The notes beneath the pieces were generated by a model. That model was not told the DNA's origin. It did not search any database and saw only the letters and a program-made list of their open reading frames with translations. From Avoscillospira_A sp052117125 (GTDB taxonomy: Bacteria; Bacillota; Clostridia; Oscillospirales; Oscillospiraceae), in contig NZ_JBQKJT010000003.1 of assembly GCF_052117125.1 (NCBI RefSeq), positions 62,001 to 126,000 on the forward strand: a stretch of DNA of 64,000 nt, given 5' to 3'. Shown piece by piece: positions 8,108 to 17,055 of the stretch; the first letter of the stretch is position 1, and every line of letters starts with the position of its first letter. A program made the translations under genes and the position numbers.

Positions 8108-9022
8108 TTACTGATTCAACAGCCGCCGCAGGGCGTCCTGCTCCAGAGACCCCAGAGGCCCCTGTCCGGCGCTGCCCGCCGGGGGACGGCGGTTGTTGTT
8201 CGGATAGGCGGTCTGCTGGCTCCGCTGGTCGCCGCCTTCCACCTCCTGGACCGTGTGCAGACCCTTCTCATGCCAGGATTTCAGAATGGAATTGCAGTAG
8301 GGCCACTTCATGGCTCCGGTGTTGAGACACGTCTTTTCGTAGGCCATGGCGATGACGTCGTCGCCGAAGCCCCAGTCCAGCCACTGACGGATGTACTGTT
8401 CCTCGGCCCGGGTCAGCCGCCGGTCGCCCAGCTGGAGACGCTGCTGGACCCGCGCCACCACCGTCTGCTTTTGCAGCTGGGTCTGCATATAAAAGGCTGC
8501 GTCCTCCAAAGTATCAATGCCCTGGTCGGCCCAGTAGTAGGCCTCCTTTTCAATGGTCCGCAGAGATGGAGCACGGACCAGGCCGCGGGCCCGGCTGCGC
8601 TGGATGCAATATGTAATCAGAATCCCGATGACCTCCGTGGGCAGGCCCAGGTAGTCGTGAAGGGACAAAAGAATTTTCAATTCTTCCGTGGACAAAACCC
8701 GCCCCAGCCGCCGTTGGGCCTCGCCGACCAGCAGACTGAAGCTGTTGCCCCGTTCCGTGGCCCGCAGGACGTCGGCCTCTGTGTATACCGGCGGCTGATC
8801 CCGGACGATGGGCCGTTGCCGGGGGTCCTCCAACAGGCCCAGCTGCCGCAGAGAGGCCATGGCCCCGTCCACCCGATGGGCGGGCCAGCGGAGGGCTTCG
8901 GCGGCGGCGGCCGGGTCCGCGCCGCTGCGGAGATACAGGTACAGCAGCGCCCCGTCTCCGGAGCCTGCGCCCAACAGGCGGCGCACCTCCGAGAGAGGCA
9001 GGGACAGGACAGGTTCATTCAT
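8108..9022 (-). CDS. DnaD domain protein (primosome component)
   Basis: This 304-residue protein has a winged-helix-like N-terminal region (LSEVRRLLG ... LYLYLRSG, ~5-80) followed by two helical DnaD/DnaB2-type domains (~95-165 and ~175-245). The second includes the YIRQWLDWGFGDDVIAMAYE segment and the terminal-helix motif KWPYCNSILKSWHEKG (YxxxILxxW). The last 45 residues are Asn/Gln/Pro/Gly-rich and probably disordered. DnaD-family proteins remodel DNA and recruit the helicase loader in Firmicutes. The ATG at 9022 has AGGAG nine bases upstream; an in-frame ATG at 9067 lacks a ribosome site. The gene heads a two-gene operon with the loader ATPase. Confidence 0.9.
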   Translation of the reverse strand: MNEPVLSLPLSEVRRLLGAGSGDGALLYLYLRSGADPAAAAEALRWPAHRVDGAMASLRQLGLLEDPRQRPIVRDQPPVYTEADVLRATERGNSFSLLVGEAQRRLGRVLSTEELKILLSLHDYLGLPTEVIGILITYCIQRSRARGLVRAPSLRTIEKEAYYWADQGIDTLEDAAFYMQTQLQKQTVVARVQQRLQLGDRRLTRAEEQYIRQWLDWGFGDDVIAMAYEKTCLNTGAMKWPYCNSILKSWHEKGLHTVQEVEGGDQRSQQTAYPNNNRRPPAGSAGQGPLGSLEQDALRRLLNQ

Positions 9023-9069
9023 GGCGCTCGGCTCCTTTCCGACAAAATGGGCGAAATTTCGTATCATAG

Positions 9070-9099
9070 ATTATACCACATCCGCCGCCCTGGTTGCAA
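9070..9099 (-). promoter_or_regulatory. Promoter for the DnaD/DnaC operon
   Basis: Minus-strand TTGCAA (9094-9099), an 18-base spacer and a perfect TATAAT (9070-9075), 48 bases before the DnaD start codon. Confidence 0.75.
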
Positions 9100-9125
9100 C
9101 GGGGAAACACTGGGTATTAGCACAA

Positions 9126-9154
9126 TGCGGAGGTATCGTTCCGATACCTCCGCA
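9126..9154 (-). terminator. Hairpin downstream of the FAD dehydrogenase gene
   Basis: A perfect 13-bp stem (9126-9138 with 9142-9154) has a 3-base loop and lies 19 bases after the minus-strand stop. It is followed by TTGTG rather than a full T-tract, so it is a plausible but not strong terminator. Confidence 0.55.
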
Positions 9155-9172
9155 GAACATGCCGTTATGAAA

Positions 9173-10555
9173 TTACAGCCGTTTGGCAATGGCGCGGGCG
9201 GCCTGGACGCCGGAAGCGCCGGCCTGGGCCAGACCGCGGGTGATACCGGCGCCGTCGCCGATGGCGAACAGGCCCGGCAGCTGGGTCTCCAGCTCCTCGG
9301 TCAGCTGAATGCGGGCGGAGTAGAACTTGACCTCCACGCCATAGAGCAGCGTATCATAGTTGGCGGTGCCGGGGGCGATCTTGTCCAGGGCGTAGATCAT
9401 CTCAATGATGTTGTCCATGTGACGCTTGGGCAGTACCAGGCTCAAATCGCCGGGCGTGGCGTTGAGGGTGGGGCGGGTGAAGGAGTGGCCCATGCGGTGC
9501 TCGTTGGTGCGGACGCCCTTAATGAGGTCGCCGAACCGCTGTACCAGAACGCCGCCGCCCAGCATGTTGGACAGAGAGGCAATGTGCTTGCCGTATGTAT
9601 AGGGCTGGTTGAAGGGAGAGGTGAACCGGTTGGACACCAGCAGGGCAAAGTTGGTGTTGTTGGACCGCAGGGCCGGGTCGGCGTAGGAGTGGCCGTTGAC
9701 GGTGATGAGGCCGTCCACGTTCTCCGCCACCACATGGCCGTAGGGGTTCATGCAGAAGGTGCGGACCGTGTCGCCGTACTGCTTGGTCCGGTAGAGCAGC
9801 TTGGACTCATAGACCACATCGGTGATGTGCTCGAATACCTTGGCGGGCAGCTCCACGCGAACGCCCAGGTCCACCTGGTTGTTGGTCATGTCCAGGCCCA
9901 GCTCCCGACAGCGGTCGGCGAACCACTCCGCGCCGCAGCGGCCGGGGGCGCTGACGCAAAAGCGGCAGTCCAGGGTTTCACCGTCGGCCAGGTGCAGGCA
10001 GTAGCCGCCGTCCACAGCTTCGATCTTATCCACATGGGTCTTGAAGCGGAACTCACAGTTCTGGTCCCGCAGGAATTCATAGATGTTGGTGAGGATTTTC
10101 AGATTGCGCTCGGTGCCCAAGTGCTTGCAGCGGGCCTGGAGCAGATGCAGATCGTTCTCCAACGCCTTCTTTTCGATGGCACGGGCAGCGGGGGTGTCGG
10201 TGGAGAAAATCTCCTTGGTAGCGCCGAACCGGACGTTGACGCTGTCCACATAGTCGATGAGGTCCAGCAGGTGCTGGTTGTCCAGGTAGTCGCCCAGCCA
10301 GCCGCCGAACTCTGTGGTGAAGTTGTATTTGCCGTCGGAGAAAGCGCCGGCGCCGCCGAAACCGGACATGATGGAGCAGGGCTTGCAGGAAATGCAGTCC
10401 TTGACCTTGCCGGCCACAATGGGACAGCTGCGGTGGTAGATGTCCTGGCCCATTTCCAAAATGGTGATTTTCAGATTGGGCTTCAGCTTCAGCAGTTCAT
10501 AGGCTGCGTAGACGCCGGCGGTACCGGCGCCGATGATGGCTACATCGTAAGTCAT
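9173..10555 (-). CDS. NAD(P)/FAD-dependent oxidoreductase (COG2509-type dehydrogenase)
   Basis: The 460-residue flavoprotein starts with a dinucleotide-binding motif (DVAIIGAGTAGVYAAYELL, GxGxxG at residues 9-14). It has a cysteine-rich early segment (CPIVAGKVKDCISCKPCSIMSG, ~44-65) and ends with GLFAIGDGAGITRGLAQAGASG, the second FAD-contact motif. This matches the uncharacterised FAD-dependent dehydrogenase group common in clostridia. Substrate and partner are unknown. The GGAGAFSDGKYN segment is conserved in that group as I remember it. It lies 44 bases after PBP2 and ends the maf-mreC-mreD-PBP2 transcript, though a functional link to cell shape is doubtful. Confidence 0.88.
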   Translation of the reverse strand: MTYDVAIIGAGTAGVYAAYELLKLKPNLKITILEMGQDIYHRSCPIVAGKVKDCISCKPCSIMSGFGGAGAFSDGKYNFTTEFGGWLGDYLDNQHLLDLIDYVDSVNVRFGATKEIFSTDTPAARAIEKKALENDLHLLQARCKHLGTERNLKILTNIYEFLRDQNCEFRFKTHVDKIEAVDGGYCLHLADGETLDCRFCVSAPGRCGAEWFADRCRELGLDMTNNQVDLGVRVELPAKVFEHITDVVYESKLLYRTKQYGDTVRTFCMNPYGHVVAENVDGLITVNGHSYADPALRSNNTNFALLVSNRFTSPFNQPYTYGKHIASLSNMLGGGVLVQRFGDLIKGVRTNEHRMGHSFTRPTLNATPGDLSLVLPKRHMDNIIEMIYALDKIAPGTANYDTLLYGVEVKFYSARIQLTEELETQLPGLFAIGDGAGITRGLAQAGASGVQAARAIAKRL

Positions 10556-10599
10556 GACAAAAACTCCTTTTTGTTTTTTCCAATTTGCAGACGGCGCGC

Positions 10600-12672
10600 T
10601 CAGCCCACCACAGTTTCCCCGGGCAGATCATCGGTGGGAGCGGCCTTGAAATATTGATCCATGACGGCCACAGCGGCCTGAGCCAGATTGCCGCCCTGGG
10701 CGCCTTTTTCCACATAGACGGCGATGGCGATCTGGGGGTCGTCCATGGGCGCGTAGCAGACAAATGCACCGTGGGCGGAGCCGGTGGAACCGTGCTCGGC
10801 GGTGCCGGTCTTGGCGCAGACGGCGACGTTGTAGTTTTTCAGATAGGTGGAAGCCGTACCTTCGGTGACGGCCAGACGCATACCCTCTCGGACAGCCGCC
10901 ATGGCTTCGTCGGAGAAGGTGTAATTGTTGGCTACCACCGGCTCATTCTCCACCAGTGTTTCCGTGTAGTCGGAGGAGACAATGCGCTTTAAGAACGTGG
11001 CTTTGTACCGCTTGCCCTGGTTGGCCAGGGAGGCGGTGTAGACGGCCAGCTGCATGGGCGTAAAGCGGTTTTCCGACTGGCCGATGGCGGCGGCGATGGT
11101 GTCGGCGTCATACCAGCCGGCCAAGTCCGGGTTGTCCTTATGGACCTCGGCTTTGGTTTTCGGGTTGGCCCGGTAGCCGATGGCCTCACCGATTTCCACG
11201 CCGGTGTGCTCGCCAAGACCCAGCTGCTTGGCCACATTGTCGATGGCTGTGATGCCCGTGCGGCGGCCCACCTCGTAGAAGTAGTAGTTGCAGGACACCG
11301 ACAGGGCTTCCATCATATTGATGATGCCGTGGGTGGTGCCGGTGTTGGTGTAGATCAAGCACTCAGGCTGATACGTATCAAAATAGGTGTATTTACCCAA
11401 GTCGTCGATTTCATAGAACCGACCGATGCCGGCACTGTCAATGGCGGCGATGGATGTGACCATCTTGAAGGTGGAGCCGGGCGGCATGGGGGCTTGCAGC
11501 GCCCGGTTATAGTAGGGCTTGTAGGGGTCCTCGCTGAGGGTGGCGTAATCCTCGTAGAACGTTTCCAGGGAATAGGTAGGGTAGCTGGCACAGGCAAGCA
11601 CCTCGCCGGTGTTGACGTCAATGGCCACCAGCGCGCCGCCCTCGGCGTCCTGGCCCTTGCCTTTACTGTCGGTGGAGGAGGAGGAAAGACCGTGTTCCCG
11701 CAGGTCCAGAATGATCTTTTCCAGTGCTTCCTCGGCGGCGGCCTGGAGGTTGATGTCGATGGTCAGCATCACACAGTCTCCGGCCTCCGGTTCCACAGCC
11801 CAATATTCATCCAGCACCTCGCCGTCCTCATTGACTGTGGTGACTTTGGTGCCGTCGGTGCCGTGGAGCTCCGGCTCAAAGGCCACCTCAATGCCCGACT
11901 TACCCACGGTGGCGTTCATGGGGTAGCCCAGATCCTTGTAGGTGGACTGGTACTCGTCGGCCCACATGGTGCCGAGATATCCCAGAATGTGGGCGGCGTA
12001 TTCGGTGTTGTAGGAGCGAACTGTGGAGGTCTGCACATTGAGGCCCGGCGTAGCCAGCTCCATGATGGCCGACAGGGTATCGGTGTCGGCGTCGGCCAGC
12101 AGCGTGTAGCTTTCCAGGCCGGTGCCTTCGACGGCCAGCAGGGCCAGCTCGTAGCGCAGGCCCGTCACCAGCCGCTTCTGCTGGTCGGTCCAGTCTGAGG
12201 GGATACTGAAAATCTTTTGCAGCTCCTTCATCAGGGTCTGGGGGGACATGTCCGGGTCGAGGCCGTAGGCCGACAGGAATTTACGGAAGTTGTTCTGCCA
12301 GCTGGAGTCCAGATCGTCCAGGGTGTAGGCGTAGGGAGTGGTTTTGGAGATGGGCAGATGGTCCGCATAGTCCGCGCCCAAACTCTCGCACAGTTCACCC
12401 AGCTCCAGAAGCCGTTGGTTGGGGTCGTCGGCGTTGAGGAGGATCACCCGATTGAGCTGAATGTTGTAGCTGGCCCGGTTGGTCACCAGGACGTTGCCGT
12501 TGCGGTCCAGAATGGGGCCGCGGGCCGCCTGGACCACGGTGCGGTAGGTGTAGGAGCCGGGCTCCTGGGTGGCCTGGGACTGGAGTTTGAACAGTTGGGC
12601 GCCGTAAGCACCCACCAGGGCCAGAATCAGCATCACCGTGACAATGACGCGAAATCGTGCTTTACGTTCCAT
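10600..12672 (-). CDS. mrdA: Penicillin-binding protein 2, elongasome transpeptidase
   Basis: This is a 690-residue class B penicillin-binding protein. One membrane anchor (residues ~8-28) is followed by a dimerisation/pedestal domain (RGPILDRNGNVLVTN at ~51-65) and a transpeptidase domain. The active-site triad is complete: S400-TFK, SCN (460-462) and KTG (621-623). It cross-links peptidoglycan during side-wall growth with MreC/MreD and RodA. The gene overlaps mreD by 11 bases and belongs to the maf-mreC-mreD operon. No rodA is adjacent. The length is in the usual range for clostridial PBP2, with a Ser-rich insert near residues 330-340. Confidence 0.93.
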   Translation of the reverse strand: MERKARFRVIVTVMLILALVGAYGAQLFKLQSQATQEPGSYTYRTVVQAARGPILDRNGNVLVTNRASYNIQLNRVILLNADDPNQRLLELGELCESLGADYADHLPISKTTPYAYTLDDLDSSWQNNFRKFLSAYGLDPDMSPQTLMKELQKIFSIPSDWTDQQKRLVTGLRYELALLAVEGTGLESYTLLADADTDTLSAIMELATPGLNVQTSTVRSYNTEYAAHILGYLGTMWADEYQSTYKDLGYPMNATVGKSGIEVAFEPELHGTDGTKVTTVNEDGEVLDEYWAVEPEAGDCVMLTIDINLQAAAEEALEKIILDLREHGLSSSSTDSKGKGQDAEGGALVAIDVNTGEVLACASYPTYSLETFYEDYATLSEDPYKPYYNRALQAPMPPGSTFKMVTSIAAIDSAGIGRFYEIDDLGKYTYFDTYQPECLIYTNTGTTHGIINMMEALSVSCNYYFYEVGRRTGITAIDNVAKQLGLGEHTGVEIGEAIGYRANPKTKAEVHKDNPDLAGWYDADTIAAAIGQSENRFTPMQLAVYTASLANQGKRYKATFLKRIVSSDYTETLVENEPVVANNYTFSDEAMAAVREGMRLAVTEGTASTYLKNYNVAVCAKTGTAEHGSTGSAHGAFVCYAPMDDPQIAIAVYVEKGAQGGNLAQAAVAVMDQYFKAAPTDDLPGETVVG

Positions 12673-13174
12673 GGCGATTACCTGCCTTTGCGATCTTGCC
12701 GGTCAGCCACCAGAACAGGGGCGTGGTCAGCAGCGAAAAACCAATTTGCAGCAACAGCAGCCGGGAGGCGTCAGCGGGCATGGGGGAGCCCAGAAACAGC
12801 CGCTGGACGTAGACGACCCCTTCACAGAGGACCAGATTCAACAGACTGCCGCCGACAGCGGGCATCAGGGAGCGGGTCACATAGGCGCTGGTGATATATC
12901 CGGCCACCATGGAGCCCAGGGGCAGGAGAAACACGAACACCGCGCCGCCGGAGGCTCCCGACAGGGCCCAGAAAGCGGCGGTGATCAAAGCGAACAGCCC
13001 ACCCTGTTCATGCCCCTCCCGACAGGCCACGCAGGCAGCATAGACGGGCAGCAGGCTCAGCTTGGTACCGCAGAAGGTGCGGTTGCCCAGCACCGAGGTG
13101 GACAGCAGCAGCACCAGAAGAAATCCGGCGCTGTAGAGACTCCAGCGGAGGAGATTGCGTTGGCGTTGTGTCAT
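12662..13174 (-). CDS. mreD: Rod shape-determining protein MreD
   Basis: This small integral membrane protein (170 residues) has about five or six hydrophobic segments, for example SAGFLLVLLLSTSVLG and FVFLLPLGSMVAGYI. It matches MreD in size, topology and position between mreC and the PBP2 gene. MreD links MreC and PBP2 in the elongation complex. MreD proteins are poorly conserved, so the call rests mainly on context. It starts 9 bases after the mreC stop and overlaps the PBP2 start by 11 bases. Confidence 0.85.
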   Translation of the reverse strand: MTQRQRNLLRWSLYSAGFLLVLLLSTSVLGNRTFCGTKLSLLPVYAACVACREGHEQGGLFALITAAFWALSGASGGAVFVFLLPLGSMVAGYITSAYVTRSLMPAVGGSLLNLVLCEGVVYVQRLFLGSPMPADASRLLLLQIGFSLLTTPLFWWLTGKIAKAGNRHGT

Positions 13175-13183
13175 GGCAATCCC

Positions 13184-14008
13184 TCACGACTGGTAATCGG
13201 CGATGAGGAACACCTGTTCCAGATCGCCCAGGTCGGCGGCAGGGGTCAGCTTGGCGAACTTGCCGACGCCGGTCTCGTCGTGTCCGGCGTCGGAGATATA
13301 GCCCAGCAGCAGATTCTTGGGGTAGAAGGTGGAACCGGTGGTGACCACCTGATCGTTGTTTTTGAGCACTGCGCCGGAGGCCAGATAGTTCATCCGCAGC
13401 GTGCCGTCCTTGTCGTAGGAGCCCTGGACCACGCCGGTGTAGCCGGAGGCGGCGATGGAGGCGGATATCTCCATGGACGGGTCCAGAATGGTGGTCACCG
13501 TGGCCCAGGTGGGCCCAGCCTCCGTGACCATGCCCACCACCTGCCCGTAGGCTGTGACGGCGCACATACCCTCTTGAATGCCGGATTCGGTGCCGCGGGA
13601 GATGGTGCAGGCCGTTTTCCAGTTGGAGGACTCCCAACTGGTGACGTAGGCCGAACGGAACGTGAAATCCGGATGGTCCTCCTGCAGTCCCAGCAGGGCG
13701 GTCAGGTATTCGTTTTCCCGTTCATACTGGGCCACGTCCCGGGCGTCCTCTTCCAGTTCGGCCACCCGCTGCTTGAGCAGCTCGTTCTCGGCCTCCAGGG
13801 CGTCGTAGCGGAACAGATAGTCGTAGAACTGCTCCACCTGCCGCACCGCCGCCGCTGTGGCGGACCGGAAGGGCGACAGCAGCAGACCCGTGACCTGCTG
13901 GCCCAGGGTGGCGCCGTCGCTGATGACGCCCACCACCGCAAAGAGGATGGCCAGGCTCATGGCCGCGGCCAGAATCATTTTGACCCGGCCGGAAAAGAAT
14001 TTTTTCAA
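13184..14008 (-). CDS. mreC: Rod shape-determining protein MreC
   Basis: The 274-residue protein has a single N-terminal membrane helix (~10-30), a coiled coil (~58-100, EAENELLKQRVAELEEDARD region) and a C-terminal double beta-barrel domain. That domain includes the segment VVTTGSTFYPKNLLLGYI, the MreC counterpart of the GDxVxTSGxxxxFPxGLxVG pattern. It acts outside the membrane as a scaffold for PBP2. The operon order maf-mreC-mreD-PBP2 is typical. However, mreB, which normally precedes mreC, is not between maf and mreC. Confidence 0.93.
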   Translation of the reverse strand: MKKFFSGRVKMILAAAMSLAILFAVVGVISDGATLGQQVTGLLLSPFRSATAAAVRQVEQFYDYLFRYDALEAENELLKQRVAELEEDARDVAQYERENEYLTALLGLQEDHPDFTFRSAYVTSWESSNWKTACTISRGTESGIQEGMCAVTAYGQVVGMVTEAGPTWATVTTILDPSMEISASIAASGYTGVVQGSYDKDGTLRMNYLASGAVLKNNDQVVTTGSTFYPKNLLLGYISDAGHDETGVGKFAKLTPAADLGDLEQVFLIADYQS

Positions 14009-14027
14009 TGCGTTTGCACCTCAGAAC

Positions 14028-14615
14028 TCAAGTTACGTCGGCCTGTCCCAGAATCTCCACGCCCAGATGGCGGAGCATGGCGCACAGGCGGCAGATGGGG
14101 AGCCCCATGACGTTGTAATAGTCGCCGTCCAGCCGTTCCACAAAGAGACCGGCTAGCCCCTGAATGCCGTAGGCGCCGGCCTTGTCCATGGGTTCGCCGG
14201 TGGCCACATAGGCGGCGATCTCCTGGTGGGACAGGGAACGGAACCAGACATGGGTTACCACCGTGTCGGTGACGGTGCGGTTTCCCCGGCGGACGGTGAC
14301 GCCGGTCATCACCTGATGGTCCCGGCCCGACAGGGCCGTGAGCATGGACACGGCTTCCTCTGTGGTGCGGGGCTTGCCCAGCACCCGGTCCTCCAGGACC
14401 ACCACCGTGTCGGCGGCCACAATCACGGCGTCGTCTCCGGCGGTCTCCGCAATGGCCGCGGCTTTCTGGGCCGACAGACGGGCCACCTCATCAAAGGGTT
14501 TCTTTCCGTTGTCCATGGTTTCGTCGATGTCGGCGGCCGCGACCGCGAAGGAAAGGCCCATACGGGCCAACAGCTCCCGCCGCCGGGGCGACTGGGAGGC
14601 GAGCATCAATTCCAT
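14028..14615 (-). CDS. maf: Maf-family nucleotide pyrophosphatase
   Basis: The 195-residue protein starts with the Maf signature ASQSPRRRELLARMG (residues 6-20) and carries VIVAADTVVVLEDRVLGKP near 64-82 and a DKAGAYGIQGLAGLFVERLDGDYYNVMGLP segment near 145-175. Maf proteins hydrolyse dTTP/UTP or modified nucleotides to monophosphates and have been linked to septation control. It is the first gene of the mreCD operon, 50 bases behind a strong promoter (TATAAT at 14665-14670), and precedes mreC by 19 bases. Confidence 0.93.
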   Translation of the reverse strand: MELMLASQSPRRRELLARMGLSFAVAAADIDETMDNGKKPFDEVARLSAQKAAAIAETAGDDAVIVAADTVVVLEDRVLGKPRTTEEAVSMLTALSGRDHQVMTGVTVRRGNRTVTDTVVTHVWFRSLSHQEIAAYVATGEPMDKAGAYGIQGLAGLFVERLDGDYYNVMGLPICRLCAMLRHLGVEILGQADVT

Positions 14616-14664
14616 ATCAGCAGGGTTCTCCTTATCAGTAATTACATAGACCTTTAACTATAGA

Positions 14665-14694
14665 ATTATACACGAAACGCAACAGAAAACGCAA
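14665..14694 (-). promoter_or_regulatory. Promoter for maf-mreC-mreD-PBP2
   Basis: Minus-strand TTGCGT (14689-14694), an 18-base spacer and a perfect TATAAT (14665-14670). Confidence 0.8.
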
Positions 14695-14703
14695 GCCCCA
14701 CAA

Positions 14704-14736
14704 GAAAAAACAGGGGGACCACCAACTGTCCCCCTG
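14704..14736 (-). terminator. Intrinsic terminator of the U32 gene
   Basis: A 9-bp stem (CAGGGGGAC at 14711-14719 with GTCCCCCTG at 14728-14736) is followed on the minus strand by TTTTTTCTTG, a classic rho-independent terminator 10 bases after the stop codon. Confidence 0.88.
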
Positions 14737-14745
14737 CGAATTACA

Positions 14746-16830
14746 TTATTCCACGCCCCGCACGTAGAGTCCGCGGGTGTGCTGGCCGGGGTCGAAGACG
14801 CCGCCGCTCTGCCAGGCGCGGACCACCAAATCCACCTCCCTGGGATTTTCCGTGGTGAACAGCAGCCGGTGTCCCCATACGCCCAGGACGCCCAATTCCT
14901 TGCGGCGGTCCAGCAAAAACAGCTTCCGGCCGTTGAGGACCACGCTGCGGCAGGTGCCGGGGTCCGGCAGGATGGGGAACTCGGCCCCGGTCCGGTCCAC
15001 CAGACTGGTGGGCTGGCCGTGGCAGTTGCAGATGCCGGTGCGGTTGCGGATGAGACAGCTCTCTGTCAGCATCAGGGGCAGACGGCCATAGACCAGCAGT
15101 TCTGTGGGCAATGCCTTGCCCAAATCCCGAATCTGGGCCAGCCGCAGTTCAAAAGAGGCCGTCAGGGAGCGGAAATGGAGCCGCCGCACCTGTTGGGCCG
15201 TCAGGGTGTTGCACACATTGAGACCAAAGTCGCCCCGCAGCTCCATACCCAGCTCCAGGGCCGTGATGATCTGCCCCAGATTGCCGATGAGGACCGTGGA
15301 GACACCCAGCTGCCGGACGGTTTCCAGCTGGCGGCGCACCTTGCCCAATTCCCGATCCCAGACCACACGGGGCAGCACGGCGCAGACCTCCGTCCGTTGG
15401 CATAACGCGACCACCCGGTCAGGGTGGTCGGCCAGTTCGCTGACAGGCACATAGAGCACCGTGGGCCGGGCTGCCAGCAGGGAAGGCGTCACCTGCTCCA
15501 GAGACCGGACCTGTACGGTCAGTACCGGACGGCCGCTGTGGGCGGGCCAGGTGTGGGCAGGGGTGTAGCTGTGGAGGGGCACCCGGGGCAGCTGACCCCG
15601 CAGGGCCGACAGCCGGATCAGTGCCTCCCGACGTAGACCGTTGACCACGCTGGCCGGAACCATCAGGCCGGGGGCCACCTGGGCCTGGACCTGACGGCAG
15701 ACGTATGGGGTGCCGCCGGTTTTGGAAAGGCGCGTCGTCAGCTCCTCCTCCGTCACAGGATGGCTGATGGCCTGTTGGGGCACAGGGCCTTCGGCCCGGC
15801 ACACATGGCCGGACCAGTCCGCCACCAGCAGCGTCACCGGGCGGCCCGGCTGCACGTCGATCTGGAACCGCACCGGCACCCGGGATACCTCACCGGTTTC
15901 GTAGGTGGCGCGGGCTTTGGCCAGCAGTTGTTTATCCTCCCGCTCGCCGGTGCGGATGCCCAGCATGGAGCGGTCCACCTGATCCCGCAGATATCCATCG
16001 GTGAAGCCTTGGCGGGAGAAGATGCCCTGGAGCTCCTCCAGGTCCTTGCGGGAAACGGGCTTGCCGTCCAGGGCCGCCCGGTAGATGCGGGTCACCACGG
16101 CCACATATTCCGGCCGCTTCATGCGGCCCTCCAGCTTCAGGGAGTGGACGCCCATGGCTTCCAGCTTCAGAAGGTGCTCAATGGCGCAGTTATCCTTGAG
16201 ACTCAGGGGGTACTGCTGCTGATAGCGGCCATAGCCGCAGGGGAGACGGCAGGGCTGGGCGCACTGGCCCCGGTTGCCGCTGCGCCGTCCGATGACGGCG
16301 GAAAAGTAACACTGGCCGGAATAACACATACAGAGGGCGCCGTGGCCGAAAACTTCGATTTCCACGGGGCTTTCCCGGCAGATGGCGGCGATTTCGCTTT
16401 CCGGCAGCTCCCGTGCCAGGACCACCCGGCTGCATCCCAGCTTGGCGGCCAGCTTGACGCCGTCCAGGTTGTGAATGCTCATCTGGGTGCTGGCGTGGAC
16501 CTCCACCGTAGGGGCAATTTCCCGGCACATGGAAACCAGGCCCAGGTCCTGGACAATAAAGGCGTCCACACCCAGCTGGGCGGCCCGGCGAATCAACTCC
16601 GCCGCTTCGGGCAGCTCCCGGTCAGAGGCCAGGGTGTTCAGCGTCAGGTGGACCCGGACGCCGCGAACGTGACAGTAGGTGACGGCCTCCCGGAGGTCGT
16701 CCAGGGTGAAATTCCGGGCGCCCATGCGGGCGTTAAAGCCGCCGGCGCCCAGATAAACGGCGTCCGCGCCGTTCTGGACCGCAGCCCGCAGGGCGTCCAT
16801 GGAGCCGGCGGGGGATAACAATTCGATCAT
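14746..16830 (-). CDS. U32 family peptidase-like protein (RlhA/UbiU type) with C-terminal extension
   Basis: This 694-residue protein begins with the U32 barrel (LLSPAGSMDALRAAVQNGADAVYLG, 4-28). The U32 signature occurs around 158-200: EVFGHGALCMCYSGQCYFS with the following CAQPCRLPC cysteines. Four cysteines of this type bind a 4Fe-4S cluster in characterised U32 proteins, which modify RNA (RlhA) or ubiquinone. Residues ~330-694 form the long C-terminal region seen in the larger U32 members (DUF3656-like plus a second barrel-like part), with a GRLPLMLTESCLIRN...CNCHG cysteine segment. Despite the peptidase name, an RNA-modification role is more likely for the long form. It is transcribed alone, divergently from nadE. 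Confidence 0.9.
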   Translation of the reverse strand: MIELLSPAGSMDALRAAVQNGADAVYLGAGGFNARMGARNFTLDDLREAVTYCHVRGVRVHLTLNTLASDRELPEAAELIRRAAQLGVDAFIVQDLGLVSMCREIAPTVEVHASTQMSIHNLDGVKLAAKLGCSRVVLARELPESEIAAICRESPVEIEVFGHGALCMCYSGQCYFSAVIGRRSGNRGQCAQPCRLPCGYGRYQQQYPLSLKDNCAIEHLLKLEAMGVHSLKLEGRMKRPEYVAVVTRIYRAALDGKPVSRKDLEELQGIFSRQGFTDGYLRDQVDRSMLGIRTGEREDKQLLAKARATYETGEVSRVPVRFQIDVQPGRPVTLLVADWSGHVCRAEGPVPQQAISHPVTEEELTTRLSKTGGTPYVCRQVQAQVAPGLMVPASVVNGLRREALIRLSALRGQLPRVPLHSYTPAHTWPAHSGRPVLTVQVRSLEQVTPSLLAARPTVLYVPVSELADHPDRVVALCQRTEVCAVLPRVVWDRELGKVRRQLETVRQLGVSTVLIGNLGQIITALELGMELRGDFGLNVCNTLTAQQVRRLHFRSLTASFELRLAQIRDLGKALPTELLVYGRLPLMLTESCLIRNRTGICNCHGQPTSLVDRTGAEFPILPDPGTCRSVVLNGRKLFLLDRRKELGVLGVWGHRLLFTTENPREVDLVVRAWQSGGVFDPGQHTRGLYVRGVE

Positions 16831-16882
16831 CTATCTCAACCTCTCATACAGAGAACAACAGGGGTTCTGGAATATGTCAACC

Positions 16883-16911
16883 AGTATACCATATTTAGTA
16901 GCTGGAGAAAA
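16883..16911 (-). promoter_or_regulatory. Probable promoter for the U32 gene
   Basis: Minus-strand TATACT (16883-16888) with TTTTCT (16906-16911) 17 bases upstream. A TTGACA at about 16873-16878 with a poor -10 is an alternative. Confidence 0.5.
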
Positions 16912-16990
16912 GAGAAGGCACAAGAAAAAGTTTACATAAAATCAGAACGGTCTTTCAGCAAAAACTTACAAACGCCCTGCCGTCCGCCCT

Positions 16991-17019
16991 TTACAAGAAC
17001 CGGGAAAATGGGGTATGAT
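16991..17019 (+). promoter_or_regulatory. Promoter for nadE
   Basis: TTACAA (16991-16996), a 17-base spacer and TATGAT (17014-17019), 36 bases before the nadE start codon. Confidence 0.75.
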
Positions 17020-17055
17020 AAGAGCAATCTGGCTCGATCAAAAGGAGGATGCGCC

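Noticed and set aside
7355..10657. A 1100-codon open frame on the plus strand, antisense to the dnaC, dnaD and FAD dehydrogenase genes
   Set aside because: It is the mirror of three well-supported minus-strand genes in GC-rich DNA, has no ribosome site and codes for His/Gln/Gly-rich low-complexity sequence.
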